DNA from: Rheinheimera aquimaris
Lineage (GTDB): Bacteria; Pseudomonadota; Gammaproteobacteria; Enterobacterales; Alteromonadaceae
Assembly (NCBI RefSeq): GCF_020531985.1
Contig: NZ_JAJAVQ010000005.1
Location: forward strand, 62,001 to 126,000
Direction of reading: 5' to 3'
Length of the DNA: 64,000 bases
Position 1 is the stretch's first letter. Each line of letters opens with the position of its first letter. Below the pieces are notes generated by a model that made no database searches, had not been told where the DNA came from, and saw only the letters and a program-made list of their open reading frames with translations. Below, in pieces: positions 16,808 through 26,607 of the stretch. The position numbers were made by a program, and so were the translations under genes.

Positions 16808-18190
16808 CTAAATCAACTGTATCCCGCCACCAAAACTGCGGTAGATGCTGACTAGCCGGGTAAAGCTTTGCTGTTGCAGTTGTGCCAGCTGGTCGCGCGC
16901 GCGCAGCAGTTCGCGCTCGGCGTCGAGTAAGTCTAAAAACTCACCGCTGCCTGCGTTGTAACGCTCGCGGGCAATTTGCACCGCTTTGTTACTGGCCTGC
17001 CACTGCAATTCTGTACTCAGTTGCTGCTCGCGGCTGAGGTTATAGCTGCTAAGCGATAACTGCATTTCGTTCAGCGCGTTAAACACCTGCTGCTCGAAAT
17101 TGGCCAGTGCCATTTGGCTGCTGGCTTCAGCCTGACGGATGCGGGCTTTAACAGAGCCTAAATCGGCAGCCTGCCAGCTAAGGGCCGGCGCCACTGACCA
17201 GCTTTGCGTATCGCTACCCAGCGTTAAACCTGGGCCTGACATAAAGCCCAGGAAACCACGTACTGACAGGTTCGGGTACAGATCTGCCGTTGCTACGCCA
17301 ATTTCAGCGGTGCGGGCGGCCAACTGGCGTTCGCTGGCAGCAACATCGGCGCGGTAACGCAGGTAGTTTTCACCTTCGGCTATCGCCACCGGTTGTTTCA
17401 GCTCGGGCAAGTGCGGTACTGCGCCCAGCTTTAACTGGCCGGGTTTTTGCGCCAGTAATGCTGACAAGGTAGCATCGGCGGTTAACAGCGCCACCCGGTA
17501 TGCCGGCACCGCAGCATGTACCTGGTGTAACTGGGCATCAATTTGCGCCAGCTCCAGCTCAGAGGCCATGCCTGCTTCTAACCTTGCCAGTACGATGGCG
17601 CGGCTTTGCTGCAGGTTTTGCAGGTTTTGCTCTGCTACCACCAGCCGAAGCTGGGCACCACGGTATTCACCATAATTGGTGGCAACCTGGCTGATTAGCT
17701 GTACCTGAGCGTCGTGCCACAGAATATCGGCCTGCTCGGCCTGGGCCTGGGCGGCTTCTGTCGCACGGCGGATTTTACCAAACAGATCCAGGTCCCAGCT
17801 TAGTGTAGCGCCGGTACTGTAACCGCGGGTGATCACGCCGTCATCTGCCGGTGACACTGTGCCGTTCTCGCTGGCCTGGTAGCCAGCGTCCAGTGTGCCT
17901 TTGGGCAGAAAGTCGTTGTTCGCATCGCGGAACACCGCATAAGCCCGGTCAACGTTAGCACGGGCCTGTGCCAGTGTACGGTTTTCCTGTAATGCGCGTT
18001 CAATCAGCTTGTTTAACGCCACGTCGTCAAACGCCTGCCACCAGCTTTGCGCCAGCTCGGCCTGCTGATACGGCGCCTCGATACTGATATCTGCTACCTG
18101 TAGCGGTGTCTGATAATCCGGGCCAACGGCACAGGCGGTTAATGACGCTACCAGTATGGCGATGGCCGATATTTTCATTGGCTTACGCAT
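16808..18190 (-). CDS. RND efflux outer-membrane factor (NodT/OprM family lipoprotein)
   Basis: 460 residues with a lipoprotein signal and lipobox LTACAV (Cys20). The two repeats of the TolC-like fold are visible: WWQAFDDVALNKLIERALQENRTLAQARANVDRAYA and, in the second half, YLRYRADVAASERQLAARTAEIGVATADLYPNLSVRGFLGF, ending ARERYNAGSGEFLDLLDAERELLRARDQL. It forms the outer-membrane channel of the pump whose inner-membrane subunit lies just upstream; the two coding regions overlap by 8 bp, so translation is coupled. The closest known arrangement is MexEF-OprN. Confidence 0.93.
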   Translation of the reverse strand: MRKPMKISAIAILVASLTACAVGPDYQTPLQVADISIEAPYQQAELAQSWWQAFDDVALNKLIERALQENRTLAQARANVDRAYAVFRDANNDFLPKGTLDAGYQASENGTVSPADDGVITRGYSTGATLSWDLDLFGKIRRATEAAQAQAEQADILWHDAQVQLISQVATNYGEYRGAQLRLVVAEQNLQNLQQSRAIVLARLEAGMASELELAQIDAQLHQVHAAVPAYRVALLTADATLSALLAQKPGQLKLGAVPHLPELKQPVAIAEGENYLRYRADVAASERQLAARTAEIGVATADLYPNLSVRGFLGFMSGPGLTLGSDTQSWSVAPALSWQAADLGSVKARIRQAEASSQMALANFEQQVFNALNEMQLSLSSYNLSREQQLSTELQWQASNKAVQIARERYNAGSGEFLDLLDAERELLRARDQLAQLQQQSFTRLVSIYRSFGGGIQLI

Positions 18191-21100
18191 GAGAGCCCTC
18201 CACTGAACTTGTCACCGCTGTTGCTTGCTCTGTTGCAGGCTGACGGGCTTTATTTTCACCACGTTTGGCCAGCATGTAGTAAAACAGCGGTGTTAAAATT
18301 AAACCAAATACCGTTACGCCTATCATGCCAGCGAACACTGCCACACCCATGGCCTGACGCATTTCGGCACCGGCACCGCTGGAGAACACCATTGGCACCA
18401 CCCCCATGATAAAGGCGATAGACGTCATCAGGATTGGCCGTAACCGTAAGCGGCCGGCTTCCAGTATCGCTTCCATCGCGGTCATGCCATGGTCTTGCAA
18501 CTCTTTGGCAAACTCGACAATCAGAATGGCGTTCTTCGTTGCCAGGCCCACCAGCACTATCAGACCAATCTGGGTGAAAATGTTATTGTCACCACCGTAA
18601 ATCAGCACGCCACTGAGCGCCGATAACAGCGTCATCGGGATGATCAGAATGATCGCCAGCGGTAAGCTTAAGCTTTCGTACTGTGCGGCCAGCACCATAA
18701 ACACCAGCAGGATCACCAGCGGGTAGATAAACATGCCGGCGTTACCAGCCAGAATTTGCTGATAGGTCAGTTCTGTCCACTCATAAGTCATGCCGTTTGG
18801 CAGGGTTTCAGCCAGGATCTTCTCAATCGCTGCCTGAGCTTCACCGGTGCTGTAACCTGGCGCTGGGCCACCGTTAATCTCAGCGGTGGTAAAGCCGTTG
18901 TAGTGCATTACCCGGTCCGGCCCTGCGGTATTGGTTACGTTAATAAACGAACCCAGTGGGGTCATCTCACCTTGGTTATTGCGCACTTTTAACTGGCCAA
19001 TTTGCTCTGGCGTTTGGCGGAACTGCTCATCGGCCTGCATATTCACCTGATAGGTACGGCCAAACTGGTTGAAGTCATTAACATACACCGAGCCCATATA
19101 CGCCTGCAGTGTCTGGAATACTTCATCCATCGCCACGCCCTGCTGCTTGGCTTTGGTGCGGTCAAAGTCCAGATCCAGCTGCGGTACATTCACCTGATAG
19201 CTGGAGAAAATGCCGGCCAGCTCAGGCGTTTGCCAGGCTTTCATCATTACTTCCATCGTCACTTTGTACAGCTCTTCATAACCGTGATTACCGCGGTCCT
19301 GAATTTGCAGCCTGAAACCACCAATGGTGCCCAGCCCCTGTACCGGTGGCGGCGGGAAGATAGCGATAAAGGCATCTTCAATACCGGCGAACTTCTGGTT
19401 CAGCGCCGCAGCAATGGCATTACCGGATAACTCGGCCGAGCCACGTTCATCAAAGCCGTCTAGGCCGACAAACACAATGCCGCTGTTCGGGCTGTTGGTA
19501 AAACCGTTGATGCTCAGGCCAGGGAAGGCAATAGAGTTCGCCACGCCAGGGTGCGCCAGCGCAATGGCCGACATTTCTTTGATTACCGCATCAGTACGCT
19601 CCAGTGATGACGCATCCGGTAACTGGGCAAATGCTACTAAGTACTGCTTATCCTGCCCCGGTACATAACCGGTTGGTGTAGTCGCAAACTGCAGGCCGGT
19701 TAAGCCCACCAGCGCAACATACATCACGCCGACGATGGCACCGTAGCGGATGACTTTTTTCACCAGATAGCCATAACCTTCTGATAAACGGGCAAAGAAG
19801 CGGTTAAAGGGGCCAAATAACCAGCCGCCAAACAGCTTGTCCATACCGCGTGTCAGGGCATCTTTTTTCTCGCCATGGCCTTTTAACAGCAGGGCCGACA
19901 GCGCCGGGCTTAGCGTTAACGAGTTAATGGCCGAGATAAAGGTTGAAATCGTAATGGTTAAAGCAAACTGCTTATAAAACTGCCCGGTTAAGCCCGACAT
20001 AAAGGCGGTAGGAATAAACACCGCAGCCAGCACCAGCGTAGTAGCGACAATCGGGCCTGTTACTTCTTTCATCGCTTTTTGCGTTGCCGCAATCGGCGAT
20101 AAGCCTTCACTGATATTACGCTCGACGTTCTCCACCACCACGATGGCGTCGTCAACCACGATACCGATGGCCAGTACTAAACCAAACAACGACAGCGCGT
20201 TAAGCGAAAAGCCCAGCATTTGCATAAAGGCAAAGGTACCGACCAGCGACACAGGTACTGCCACCAGCGGAATAATAGACGCGCGCCAGGTTTGCAGGAA
20301 CAGCACCACCACTAATACCACCAGCAATACCGCTTCCAGCAGGGTTTTTACTACCGCTTCAATCGAACCACGCACGAATACCGTTGGGTCGTACACGATG
20401 TCGTAAGCCAGGCCATCAGGGAAGCTTTTTGCCAGCTCGGCCATTTTGGCGCGTACATCATCCGAAATTTGAATAGCATTAGAACCTGACGCCTGAAACA
20501 CCGGAATAGCCACCGCATCTTTGTTGTTCAGCAGTGAACGCAGTGCATAGGTAGACGCACCCAGCTCAACCCGGGCCACATCTTTTAACCGGCTGACTTC
20601 ACCGTTAGCGCCAACTTTGATAATAATATTTTCAAACTCTTCCACCGCGGCTAAGCGGCCTTTAACGTTAATCAGCAGTTGAAACTCTGCTTCGCCACTT
20701 GGCTGTGCACCCAAACTACCGGCTGCCGCTTGCTGGTTTTGCTCGCGAATAGCAGCAGTAATTTGTGATGGCGACAACCCCAGTGCTGACACTTTGTTCG
20801 GGTCGAGCCAGACGCGCATACTGTATTCACCGGCACCAAACAGCCGCACTGCACCGACACCTTCGATACGTGCCAGTTCGTCTTTCACATTCAGCGCTGC
20901 ATAGTTCGACAGATACAGCATGTCGTAACGCTCGTCAGGCGAGGTTAAATGCACCACCATGGTTAAATCCGGTGATGATTTTTCAGTGACGACACCTAAG
21001 CGCTGTACTTCCTGTGGCAGCCTTGGCATAGCGCGGTCTACCCGCGCCTGCACCTGCGTTTGCGCCAGGTCGACATCAGTACCGATAGCAAAGGTTACTG

Positions 21101-21374
21101 TTAATGTCATACGGCCATCAGAGGTGGCTTGCGATGACATATACAGCATGCTTTCGACGCCGTTAATTTCCTGCTCCAGTGGCGAGGCCACCGTTTCAGC
21201 AATAACTTTCGGGTTAGCGCCCGGATAGTTCGCTGTAACCACCACAGTCGGTGGCACCACTTCCGGATACTCAGTGATCGGCAGCTGCCACACTGCTATC
21301 GCACCGGTGATAAAGAACAGCAGTGAGATAACAGCGGCGAAAATCGGCCGCCGGATAAAAAATTGCGATAACAT
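18183..21374 (-). CDS. RND multidrug efflux transporter, HAE1 family inner-membrane subunit
   Basis: 1063 residues, the normal AcrB/MexF length. Starts MLSQFFIRRPIFAAVISLLFFITGAIAVWQLPITEYPEVVPPTVVV, the standard first helix and porter entry. The proton-relay pair is present in FGLVLAIGIVVDDAIVVVENVERN, and GLATKNAILIVEFAKEL and the repeated porter domains follow. It is a proton-driven trimer that takes up hydrophobic drugs from the periplasm and inner membrane. It is second in the adaptor-pump-channel operon, 10 bp after the adaptor gene. By length and adaptor size it resembles MexF more than AcrB. Confidence 0.95.
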   Translation of the reverse strand: MLSQFFIRRPIFAAVISLLFFITGAIAVWQLPITEYPEVVPPTVVVTANYPGANPKVIAETVASPLEQEINGVESMLYMSSQATSDGRMTLTVTFAIGTDVDLAQTQVQARVDRAMPRLPQEVQRLGVVTEKSSPDLTMVVHLTSPDERYDMLYLSNYAALNVKDELARIEGVGAVRLFGAGEYSMRVWLDPNKVSALGLSPSQITAAIREQNQQAAAGSLGAQPSGEAEFQLLINVKGRLAAVEEFENIIIKVGANGEVSRLKDVARVELGASTYALRSLLNNKDAVAIPVFQASGSNAIQISDDVRAKMAELAKSFPDGLAYDIVYDPTVFVRGSIEAVVKTLLEAVLLVVLVVVLFLQTWRASIIPLVAVPVSLVGTFAFMQMLGFSLNALSLFGLVLAIGIVVDDAIVVVENVERNISEGLSPIAATQKAMKEVTGPIVATTLVLAAVFIPTAFMSGLTGQFYKQFALTITISTFISAINSLTLSPALSALLLKGHGEKKDALTRGMDKLFGGWLFGPFNRFFARLSEGYGYLVKKVIRYGAIVGVMYVALVGLTGLQFATTPTGYVPGQDKQYLVAFAQLPDASSLERTDAVIKEMSAIALAHPGVANSIAFPGLSINGFTNSPNSGIVFVGLDGFDERGSAELSGNAIAAALNQKFAGIEDAFIAIFPPPPVQGLGTIGGFRLQIQDRGNHGYEELYKVTMEVMMKAWQTPELAGIFSSYQVNVPQLDLDFDRTKAKQQGVAMDEVFQTLQAYMGSVYVNDFNQFGRTYQVNMQADEQFRQTPEQIGQLKVRNNQGEMTPLGSFINVTNTAGPDRVMHYNGFTTAEINGGPAPGYSTGEAQAAIEKILAETLPNGMTYEWTELTYQQILAGNAGMFIYPLVILLVFMVLAAQYESLSLPLAIILIIPMTLLSALSGVLIYGGDNNIFTQIGLIVLVGLATKNAILIVEFAKELQDHGMTAMEAILEAGRLRLRPILMTSIAFIMGVVPMVFSSGAGAEMRQAMGVAVFAGMIGVTVFGLILTPLFYYMLAKRGENKARQPATEQATAVTSSVEGSHA

Positions 21375-21384
21375 GGGTGTCTCC

Positions 21385-22629
21385 TTAACCGCGGTCTTTC
21401 GTGCTGTCTGTCTGTGCAGTCAGTGCATTGCTGGTTTGATCCAACTGCTGCTGCTCACTGCGCAGCTTTACCAGTTGCTCGCTACTGGCCATCTCAACCA
21501 GTTTCGGTTCGATCTGCATATTTGGCCGCACGCGCTGTAAGCCGTTAACGACAATTTTGTCTGTCGCCGCCAGGCCGTCAGTCACAATACGCAGGCCGTT
21601 TACTTTCTCGCCCAGCGTAATGGCACGGTATTCCAGTTGGTTACTGGCATTTACTACCAGCACAAACTTGTTGTTTAAGTCAGTACCAACCGCTTTCTCA
21701 TCAATCAGCACACCGTCGTAGCTGTCACTGCCGACCAGGCGGATACGGGCAAATAGCCCGGGTAGCAGGTCGTTTTCAGCATTGGCAAAACTGGCACGGA
21801 TGCGGATAGTGCCGGTTTGAGCATCAATGCGGTTATCAACAAAGTCGACATGGCCGATGTGGTTAAAGCCGGTTTCGCTGGCCAGTGCCATATACACCGG
21901 GTTTGCCGCTTCATCACGGGTATCAGCACGTTTACCGTCCTGTGCCAGGCGGGCATATTTCAGATAGGTTTGCTCGTCTACGTCGAAATAGGCATACATT
22001 TTGTCGGTAGACACCAGGCTGGTCAGCTGGCTTTGGCCGGCATTGACGTAGTTACCCGCGGTGACCTGGGCATAAGACACCCGGCCACTGATCGGCGCGC
22101 GAATGCTGGTGTAGCTTAAATCCAGCTCAGCCCGTTGCAGTGCTGCACTGACTGAGGCCACTGTGGCTGCAGTTTGCTGTTTACGCGCTAAACGGCTATC
22201 AAGCACTTCAGCGGAAATAGCGCGCTGGCTGCTCAGTTTCTCTGCCCGGCTGTATTCGGCATCAGCCAGCACAGAGGCACTTTTCGCGCTTTGCAGCTCG
22301 GCTTTTAACCGTGCAACTTCGGCAGCAAAAGGCCGCGGGTCTATTTGCACCAGCAGATCACCTTTTTGTACCAGAGCACCTTCGCTAAAATGGATCTGCT
22401 CGATATAGCCTGATACCCGGGGTACCAGATTTACCGTTTGCGGTGCCTGCAGCCTGCCAGTGAATTCATCCCACTCAGTCACGCGCTCATATACCACCTG
22501 CGCCACACTAACCAAAGGCGCGGCCTGTGCCTGCGCCTGATCAGCCGCTTCCGGATTGCCACAAGCAGCCAACACCAGGGCAGCTACGCTTCCTAACATA
22601 AAAGTTCTTACAGTGTTTTTCGTACTCAT
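21385..22629 (-). CDS. RND efflux periplasmic adaptor (membrane fusion protein)
   Basis: 414 residues from ATG 22629, which has a GGAG site 9 bases before it; an in-frame GTG five codons earlier overlaps that site. A lipoprotein signal with VLAACGN precedes the mature part. The lipoyl halves (VNLVPRVSGYIEQIHFSEGALVQKGDLLVQIDPRPF and LDLSYTSIRAPISGRVSYAQVTAGNYV) flank an alpha-helical hairpin, followed by beta-barrel and membrane-proximal domains, the AcrA/MexE plan. It joins the pump to the outer-membrane channel. It is first in the operon, and two palindromes in its promoter region suit control by the divergent TetR protein. Confidence 0.94.
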   Translation of the reverse strand: MSTKNTVRTFMLGSVAALVLAACGNPEAADQAQAQAAPLVSVAQVVYERVTEWDEFTGRLQAPQTVNLVPRVSGYIEQIHFSEGALVQKGDLLVQIDPRPFAAEVARLKAELQSAKSASVLADAEYSRAEKLSSQRAISAEVLDSRLARKQQTAATVASVSAALQRAELDLSYTSIRAPISGRVSYAQVTAGNYVNAGQSQLTSLVSTDKMYAYFDVDEQTYLKYARLAQDGKRADTRDEAANPVYMALASETGFNHIGHVDFVDNRIDAQTGTIRIRASFANAENDLLPGLFARIRLVGSDSYDGVLIDEKAVGTDLNNKFVLVVNASNQLEYRAITLGEKVNGLRIVTDGLAATDKIVVNGLQRVRPNMQIEPKLVEMASSEQLVKLRSEQQQLDQTSNALTAQTDSTKDRG

Positions 22630-22697
22630 GACGTTAATCTCCACGCTTTTTTGTTTCTCGCTGCTAAAAAAGCAACAAATAAAACTTGCCAGTTATG

Positions 22698-22759
22698 TAC
22701 CGTTCGGTAAATATATAGGACGCAACAAAACAGTCAACCTATTTTTGTACCGGTTGGTA
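22698..22759. promoter_or_regulatory. Two TetR-type operator palindromes upstream of the efflux operon
   Basis: TACCGTTCGGTA (22698-22709) and TACCGGTTGGTA (22748-22759), each preceded by G and followed by AA, sit 50 bp apart in the promoter region of the adaptor gene. Identical flanks and near-identical half-sites suggest one regulator, most likely the TetR protein encoded from 23091. The rest of the 22630-23090 gap shows no coding sequence. Confidence 0.65.
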
Positions 22760-23090
22760 AATAAATTTATTTATACTACAGACGAATTTGTTCTAACGTT
22801 GAATCAGCACCGTTGCAGTGCAGTAAAACAAGCAAACTGACAGAGGCTACTGCCAGCTTATGACGTTAGTTTACGCGCTGTGCCGCCGTGGGTTAATGCC
22901 GGATGCTCGGGCATTCTTGCCTGAAACTCCACAGGCCATTGTTGGCAAACACAGTGAACCCTCAGGGGTATAAGTGGTCTTAGCAGATGTTAGCGGAAAG
23001 ATTTCTGTACTGTAAGGTATATAACCCTTACTAGACACGGGGTCTTTTGCTGTTTAGTATATAAGCAAGTTTTAATGCAGGAGCTGAACC

Positions 23091-23702
23091 ATGTCAGCAA
23101 TAAGTTGTACCCCTAATGTTGGACGGCCACGTGCCTTTGATATGGACACCGCACTGGAAAAAGCGCTGGAAGTGTTTTGGCGTAAAGGTTATGACGGCAC
23201 GTCTTTATCAGATCTGACTGAAGCTATGGGTATCAACAAACCTAGCCTGTATGCTGCCTTTGGTAATAAAGAACAGTTATTTTTAAAAGCGATTGAGCTG
23301 TACGAAAGCCGCCCCTGTTCTTTCTTTTTACCGGCGCTGGAAAAACCTACTGCCTATCAGGTAGCCGAGCATATGCTATATGGCGCAGCAATGAATATGG
23401 CAGATCAGAGCCATCCACAAGGCTGCGTTGTGGTGCAGGGCGCATTGTCGTGCAGTGAAGCCGCCGCCACCGTGAAAGAAGCCTTGATTAACCGCCGGCT
23501 GGAAGGCGAACAGAAATTACGTGACCGCTTTGAGCGGGCAAAAACCGAAGGCGATTTGCCTGCCGATGCCGACGCCGAAACCCTGGCCCGTTATCTGGGT
23601 ACTGTGCTGCAGGGTATGGCTATTCAGGCCAATAATGGCGCAAGCTGTGAGCAATTGCGGCTGGTAGCACAGATGACTTTGCAAGCGTTCCCACGCGCTT
23701 AA
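23091..23702 (+). CDS. TetR/AcrR family repressor, likely regulator of the RND pump
   Basis: 203 residues. The N-terminal helix-turn-helix is typical: GRPRAFDMDTALEKALEVFWRKGYDGTSLSDLTEAMGINKPSLYAAFGNKEQLF. The C-terminal ligand-binding part contains QGCVVVQGALSCSEAAATVKEAL, as in the TetR group with a C-terminal helix bundle of about 120 residues. AGGAG precedes ATG 23091. The gene is divergent from the adaptor-pump-channel operon, and the palindromes at 22698 and 22748 fit a TetR dimer. The inducing compound is not predictable from sequence. Confidence 0.88.
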   Translation: MSAISCTPNVGRPRAFDMDTALEKALEVFWRKGYDGTSLSDLTEAMGINKPSLYAAFGNKEQLFLKAIELYESRPCSFFLPALEKPTAYQVAEHMLYGAAMNMADQSHPQGCVVVQGALSCSEAAATVKEALINRRLEGEQKLRDRFERAKTEGDLPADADAETLARYLGTVLQGMAIQANNGASCEQLRLVAQMTLQAFPRA

Positions 23703-23824
23703 AGCAATGGAATCTGCCTTAAACTCCATACTTATTGCCTAATCCTACACAGGCTGCTGCCAGCCATAGGCAAAGCAGCCTGCCATGCCTATACTGCTGC
23801 AGTTAACACTGTGGAGGGCAGCCT

Positions 23825-24724
23825 GTGACAGAGCAACGCGAAGTACTACGTCAGCAAATGCTGCAGCCTGTGCAGCAGCTGCTTAAGGACAGCGGTATTA
23901 ATGAAAGCTGCGTACCCGGCTTAAAGCTGTACCGCAGTAATGCACCAACATCAGCTACCCCTACATTATATGAGCCGACACTTTGCCTGTTATTGCAGGG
24001 CAGTAAGCAGATCCTGCTGGGTGAAGAAATGCTGCAGTACAACCCGCTGCAATATTTGCTGGTACCGGTGATGTTGCCGGTCAGTGGTAAAATTATCCGT
24101 GCCAGCAGCAATGAACCTTACCTCGGTGTCAGTATCAGCCTGGATTTGCGCGAACTGACCGAGCTGGTGATCGACCTGGGCGACAAGGTGCCGCGTCAGC
24201 CACAGCCTGCCCGTGGCATCAGTATCGGCGATGCTGACCTGGACTTACTGTCGGTGTTTCAGCGTATTTTTGCGCTGTTGCAGCGGCCGCAGGATATTGC
24301 CGTACTGTACCCACTGTTAAAACGCGAGCTGCTTTACCGCTTACTGTTAGGGCCGGCCGGCAGCCATCTGCGCGAGTTTACGCTGCTCGACAGTCAGGCC
24401 AGCCGCATCGGTAAGGTTATTGATACGCTGCGCCAGCGTTTTAACCAGCCGCTGCGCATAAAAGAGCTGGCCGATGTGGCGCATTTAAGTGAATCGGCAC
24501 TGTTTCAGGCGTTTAAAGCGGTCACGTCGATGTCGCCGCTGCAATTTCAAAAGCAGCTGCGCCTTAACGAAGCGCGCAGGATCATGTTGTATGAAGGCTT
24601 GGAAGCCGCCACTGCCAGTTATAAAGTGGGTTACGAAAGCCCGTCGCAGTTCAGCCGTGAATACAGCCGGCTATTTGGCGCACCACCCAAGGCTGATGTG
24701 GCCAGGTTTCGTCAGTCGGTCTGA
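23825..24724 (+). CDS. AraC family transcriptional regulator
   Basis: 299 residues starting at GTG 23825 behind GGAGGG. The N-terminal half is an AraC_N-type (PF06719-like) sensor domain (YEPTLCLLLQGSKQILLGEEMLQYNPLQYLLVPVMLPVSGKI), and the C-terminal half has the two helix-turn-helix motifs (IKELADVAHLSESALFQAFKAVTSMSPLQFQKQLRL and ATASYKVGYESPSQFSREYSRLFGAPPKAD). Regulators of this type often control nearby dehydrogenases or hydrolases. The nearest candidate is the SDR at 25758, though a LysR regulator lies between. Confidence 0.9.
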   Translation: MTEQREVLRQQMLQPVQQLLKDSGINESCVPGLKLYRSNAPTSATPTLYEPTLCLLLQGSKQILLGEEMLQYNPLQYLLVPVMLPVSGKIIRASSNEPYLGVSISLDLRELTELVIDLGDKVPRQPQPARGISIGDADLDLLSVFQRIFALLQRPQDIAVLYPLLKRELLYRLLLGPAGSHLREFTLLDSQASRIGKVIDTLRQRFNQPLRIKELADVAHLSESALFQAFKAVTSMSPLQFQKQLRLNEARRIMLYEGLEAATASYKVGYESPSQFSREYSRLFGAPPKADVARFRQSV

Positions 24725-24735
24725 GTCCGGCAACC

Positions 24736-25659
24736 TCACGGGTACGCTTGCAGATACTGCTGCAGCTGCTGTTCAAACCACTGCATAAACACCTGCAGCC
24801 GGCGGCTGACATGACGCCGGTGCGGATACAGCAACCACACCGGCATAGGTGCACAGCGGTACTGCGGCAAAATATCCAGCAGTGCGCCGCTTTGCAGATA
24901 AGCCGCGGCGCCAATCACCGGTGCCTGAATAATCCCCAGCCCCGCCAGACAGGCGGCACTGTACGCATCAGCATTATTGACTGTCACCATGCCCGGCATC
25001 GACAACCTGTGCTCCTGCCCCTGCACGCTGTATTCAAAGTAACTGTTTTGCTGGCCCAGCACAGTGACGTAATGCACCAACTGGTGCTGCGGTAAATCGG
25101 TCAATGTTTGTGGCATACCAAAGCGGGCAATATAGGCCGGGCTGGCCAGATTGCGCATCGGTAACTGCGCCAGTTTACGCGCAACCAGACCTTCGTCGCC
25201 CACACTGCCCACCCGGATCACGCAGTCAAAGCCCTCTGCCACCAAATCGACTTTACGGTCGGTGCTACTTACCTCCAGCCGGATATTCGGGTACTGCTGC
25301 ATAAAGTCAGGCAACTGCGGCATCAATATATGCCGCGCCATACCGGTCGACATATCTAGTCGCAGCACCCCGCTTACCTGGCTACTTTGCTGCTGAAACA
25401 GGTTTTCAAGTTCCTGATACTCATCGAGCAATAGTAAACTGCGGTCATAGCACAGCTGGCCATCCTGCGTCAGGCTGACACGGCGCGTAGTGCGGTGCAA
25501 TAAACGACAGCCTAAATGTTGCTCCAGCTGCTGCACCACATTAGACACATGGGTTTTTGATAAGCCCAGGCTGGCACCGGCTTTGGTAAAGCTGCCAAGC
25601 TGTACTACCCGGATAAACATCTGCAACGCCTGCAGTTTGTCTTGCATATCATTGTCCAT
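24736..25659 (-). CDS. LysR family transcriptional regulator
   Basis: 307 residues. The N-terminal winged helix-turn-helix reads LQALQMFIRVVQLGSFTKAGASLGLSKTHVSNVVQQLEQHLGCRLLHRTTRRVSLT, followed by the periplasmic-binding-like effector domain. The C-terminal end is convergent with the AraC gene. It is divergent from an SDR gene, and the 98-bp gap between them is the likely shared control region, the usual LysR arrangement. The natural target is therefore the SDR and perhaps the EamA permease behind it. An alternative start is the ATG four codons in. Confidence 0.9.
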   Translation of the reverse strand: MDNDMQDKLQALQMFIRVVQLGSFTKAGASLGLSKTHVSNVVQQLEQHLGCRLLHRTTRRVSLTQDGQLCYDRSLLLLDEYQELENLFQQQSSQVSGVLRLDMSTGMARHILMPQLPDFMQQYPNIRLEVSSTDRKVDLVAEGFDCVIRVGSVGDEGLVARKLAQLPMRNLASPAYIARFGMPQTLTDLPQHQLVHYVTVLGQQNSYFEYSVQGQEHRLSMPGMVTVNNADAYSAACLAGLGIIQAPVIGAAAYLQSGALLDILPQYRCAPMPVWLLYPHRRHVSRRLQVFMQWFEQQLQQYLQAYP

Positions 25660-25757
25660 TAATGCTTAACAGTTTTACCATTTCTAGCATGTTTATCACT
25701 TCAAAAACAACCAATAAACTGAACGTCGTAACTGAGTAACCCAATACGGAGCACACT

Positions 25758-26522
25758 ATGACAGCAACTAACCCTATCGCCCTGATCACCGGCGGCAGCC
25801 GCGGCCTTGGCAAAAATGCCGCTCTGGCACTGGCGCAGCAAGGCACGGATATTATTCTGACCTACCAGCAAAACGCCGCAGCAGCGCAGGCGGTGGTCAG
25901 CGAAATAGAATGGCTGGGCCGAAAAGCCGTGGCACTGCCGCTGGACGTAGCCGACAGCAGCAGTTTTGCTGCCTTTGCCAGCCAGGTGCAACAGCAATTA
26001 CAACAGCATTGGGGCCGCGATAGCTTTAATTATTTGCTCAATAATGCCGGCATTGGCATCAATGTGCCCTTTGCCGATACCACAGAGCAGCAATTTGACC
26101 AGCTGATGAGAATACATGTAAAAGGCCCATATTTTCTGACTCAGCAGTTGTTGCCATTGCTGGCCGATCAGGGCCGTATTTTAAACGTTTCAACCGGCTT
26201 AACACGTTTTGCCGTGCCAGGTTATGGCGCTTATGCCGCGATGAAAAGCGCGATGGAAACCCTGACCCGCTACTGGGCAAAGGAGCTTGGGCCCCGCGGC
26301 ATCCGCGTTAACGTGTTGGCACCCGGAGCCATTGCTACCGACTTTGGCGGCGGCACGGTACGCGACAATGATAGCGTAAATCAGTATCTGGCCAGCCAGA
26401 CAGCCCTGGGCCGGGTTGGCCAGGCCGATGATATCGGTGGTGTCGTCAGCTTACTATTGTCCGAACAGGCAGGCTGGATCAACGCCCAGCGCATTGAAGC
26501 CTCAGGCGGCATGTTTTTATAA
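25758..26522 (+). CDS. Short-chain dehydrogenase/reductase
   Basis: 254 residues of a classical SDR. The cofactor motif TGGSRGLGKNAA is near the N-terminus, then NNAGIG, the catalytic Tyr-x-x-x-Lys in YGAYAAMKSAME, and the C-terminal APGAIATDFGGG. It should use NAD(P)H to oxidise or reduce a small alcohol or ketone. CGGAG lies before the ATG. It is divergent from a LysR gene and followed by the EamA permease at 86 bp, with possible attenuating hairpins around 26560-26605 between them. Confidence 0.9.
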   Translation: MTATNPIALITGGSRGLGKNAALALAQQGTDIILTYQQNAAAAQAVVSEIEWLGRKAVALPLDVADSSSFAAFASQVQQQLQQHWGRDSFNYLLNNAGIGINVPFADTTEQQFDQLMRIHVKGPYFLTQQLLPLLADQGRILNVSTGLTRFAVPGYGAYAAMKSAMETLTRYWAKELGPRGIRVNVLAPGAIATDFGGGTVRDNDSVNQYLASQTALGRVGQADDIGGVVSLLLSEQAGWINAQRIEASGGMFL

Positions 26523-26607
26523 CGAAAATATTGTTGTGCCAGCCACTGCCAGAAAGCAAAAAAGGCCGTATCATAGGCGCCTTTCTTGCTGCTGCAGTGG
26601 CGCCTTT

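Noticed and set aside
23101..23130. Alternative later start of the TetR gene
   Set aside because: The AGGAG site is correctly spaced only for ATG 23091.
26416..26607. Longer N-terminus for the EamA transporter
   Set aside because: The extra 64 codons overlap the SDR gene and lack hydrophobic character; the ATG at 26608 fits the family start.
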